A stretch of 64,000 bases of DNA from Maricaulis maris (GTDB lineage Bacteria > Pseudomonadota > Alphaproteobacteria > Caulobacterales > Maricaulaceae), in assembly GCF_003634045.1 (NCBI RefSeq), contig NZ_RBIM01000008.1, forward strand, positions 114,029 to 178,028, written 5' to 3'. Below the pieces are notes generated by a model. The model was given only the letters and a program-made list of their open reading frames with translations, did no database searches and had not been told where the DNA came from. The position numbers and the translations under genes are program-made. Positions 63,134-64,000 of the stretch are shown here, in pieces. The stretch's first letter is position 1. Every line of letters starts with the position of its first letter.

Positions 63134-63697
63134 ATGGCCAATTTCTTTGTGCGTGTTGATCGGTACTTAGCGAAGCAAGCTGCTTTGAGCAGTAGGTTTT
63201 CGAAGATATCTCGAGCGGTGAGCATCGCGCAACTAACGGCGATATCGGTCTTGGTCGGTATGGAGTTGATCACAAAACAGGTGCTTGAAAGTAAGCTGGC
63301 CGTTTGGGAGGGCGCGACTTCCATATTCCCCGGGTTTAGGCTTACGCTGAACCACAATCGAGGCGTAAGCTTCGGGATGCTCGATAACGGACACTGGCTG
63401 ATGCCCTATCTGCTTGCAATCGTGGCTTTGATCTTGGTCGTAGCGGTCTTGATCTGGACTGCGCAGCAGAAATCGAAGTGCATTAATGTCGCCGGTGTCC
63501 TGTTTGCCGCGGGCGGATTGGCCAACGCGATCGATAGGCTCGGAGATGGAGCCGTCACAGACTATTTGGACTTTGGATGGCGAGCGCTTCGCTGGCCCAC
63601 GTTCAATTTGGCCGATGTCTTTATATTTGTAGGCGTCGCGTTGTTACTCCTCGCGTGGACGAAAGGGTCGCAGAATTTGGAAGACGACGAGCAGTAG
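63134..63697 (+). CDS. lspA: Signal peptidase II, accessory copy in the metal cluster
   Basis: 187 residues from the ATG at 63134 (a GTG at 63125 is possible). LTLNHNRGVSFGML is the substrate-site motif; GGLANAIDRLGDGAVTDYLDF and FNLADVFIFVG supply the two catalytic Asp. It cleaves prolipoprotein signal peptides. LspA copies are known in lead/cadmium clusters (the pbrBC arrangement). The chromosomal lspA is presumably elsewhere. The N-terminal 25 residues before the first membrane segment are longer than usual. Confidence 0.9.
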   Translation: MANFFVRVDRYLAKQAALSSRFSKISRAVSIAQLTAISVLVGMELITKQVLESKLAVWEGATSIFPGFRLTLNHNRGVSFGMLDNGHWLMPYLLAIVALILVVAVLIWTAQQKSKCINVAGVLFAAGGLANAIDRLGDGAVTDYLDFGWRALRWPTFNLADVFIFVGVALLLLAWTKGSQNLEDDEQ

Positions 63698-63701
63698 TCA
63701 A

Positions 63702-64000
63702 CTATTGCTCTTTGAGAGCCTTTGATTTGTGATCCGATAAGCACTTGGAGTGGTCGAAGAGGCTTGTGACGATTTCACAGGAGCCGACCTTGCCACCGGC
63801 GCAGCCGTCGATCATGCGCATAAGTTCGCTTTCGAGCACACGAAGCTGCTCGATGCGTTTTTGCGTTTCAACTAGATGGTGCCGCGCAAGTTCGTCCGCC
63901 TTGGTACAATCTGTGCCAGGGTTCTCCTGAAGATCGATCAGGTCTCGAATGGCTTCGACGGTAAAACCTAGATCACGCGCATGTCGGATAAAGCCGAGCA
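63702..64000 (-). CDS. MerR-family metal regulator (CadR/PbrR-like), N-terminus beyond the window
   Basis: About 98 codons of the 3' part are read in from the right edge. GFIRHARDLGFTVEAIRDLIDLQ is the end of the MerR DNA-binding/linker part; a long dimerisation helix (HHLVETQKRIEQLRVLESEL) follows. The metal-binding region has CAGGKVGSC, with another Cys in NPGTDCTKADEL, matching the three-Cys set of CadR/PbrR (Cd, Zn, Pb). It is convergent with lspA, 4 bp away. It likely controls a metal operon that lies to the right. Confidence 0.88.
   Translation of the reverse strand, partial: LGFIRHARDLGFTVEAIRDLIDLQENPGTDCTKADELARHHLVETQKRIEQLRVLESELMRMIDGCAGGKVGSCEIVTSLFDHSKCLSDHKSKALKEQ

Larger units (their letters stand above)
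46154..64000. mobile_element. Genomic island in tRNA-Leu(CAA), right end outside the window
   Basis: It begins where the tRNA breaks off. An integrase lies next to the edge, followed by a second tRNA, ardA, an orphan coupling protein, a second recombinase and a metal-resistance cluster. The DNA is visibly richer in A/T and its codon use is less GC-biased than 1-46114. Whether the whole right part is one element or several nested insertions is open. Confidence 0.75.

Noticed and set aside
1..64000. CRISPR array
   Set aside because: No series of short direct repeats with regular unique spacers was seen on either strand.
1..64000. Insertion sequences with transposase
   Set aside because: No recognisable transposase of any IS family was found; the mobile genes are tyrosine recombinases.

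Overview
The window reads as chromosomal DNA of a marine, prosthecate-type alphaproteobacterium of the Maricaulis/Hyphomonas/Caulobacter group. The indications are the gene orders argH-lptM, ftsE-ftsX, phaR/phaB and etfB-etfA, a Caulobacter-style TonB receptor beside a beta-propeller phytase, and high-GC, codon-position-biased genes packed with ATGA/TGATG overlaps. The genus is inferred from gene content and was not tested by a search.

Positions 1-46114 are a dense core chromosome: truncated thrS; a surface-polysaccharide block (O-antigen ligase-like protein, two GT2 glycosyltransferases, an ArnT-like transferase) with HMG-CoA lyase inside it; PHB genes phaR/phaB; gloB; hisC; a lipid/envelope operon (YdcF-PlsC-DUF2125); the divisome ABC pair ftsE-ftsX; a DUF3426 zinc-ribbon protein; a DUF4175 giant; lptM-argH and tlpA. 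Next come a divergent TonB receptor/phytase locus with two Pho-box-like direct repeats between them, an AraC-type regulator, an amidohydrolase, etfB-etfA, a PadR/HAAS pair divergent from a serine hydrolase, YceI, a PduO-type adenosyltransferase, a second serine hydrolase, a Rieske oxygenase-HIG1 pair, gluQ, an esterase, an HNH nuclease, coq7-dsbB and exoD. A highly folded palindromic repeat of about 135 bp sits between gluQ and the esterase.

At 46153 the chromosome is interrupted inside the anticodon loop of a tRNA-Leu(CAA) gene. From there to the right edge the DNA is visibly richer in A/T and carries mobile-element genes: a tyrosine integrase, a complete second tRNA-Leu(CAA), ardA, a small unknown gene, an anchor-protein/VirD4-TraG coupling-ATPase pair without any other type IV secretion gene, several short unknown genes, a membrane protein and a minimal tyrosine recombinase. 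Then follows a heavy-metal cassette: a His-rich periplasmic protein, czcC-czcB-czcA, a lipoprotein, nhaA, a DUF302 gene, an accessory lspA and the 3' part of a CadR/PbrR-like MerR regulator, which runs off the window. The right end of the island is not visible.

The least explained parts are the orphan coupling-ATPase module with its neighbours (48206-54089), the tRNA-Leu replacement at the island edge, the folded intergenic repeat, and a 28-residue overlapping gene at 8008-8094.
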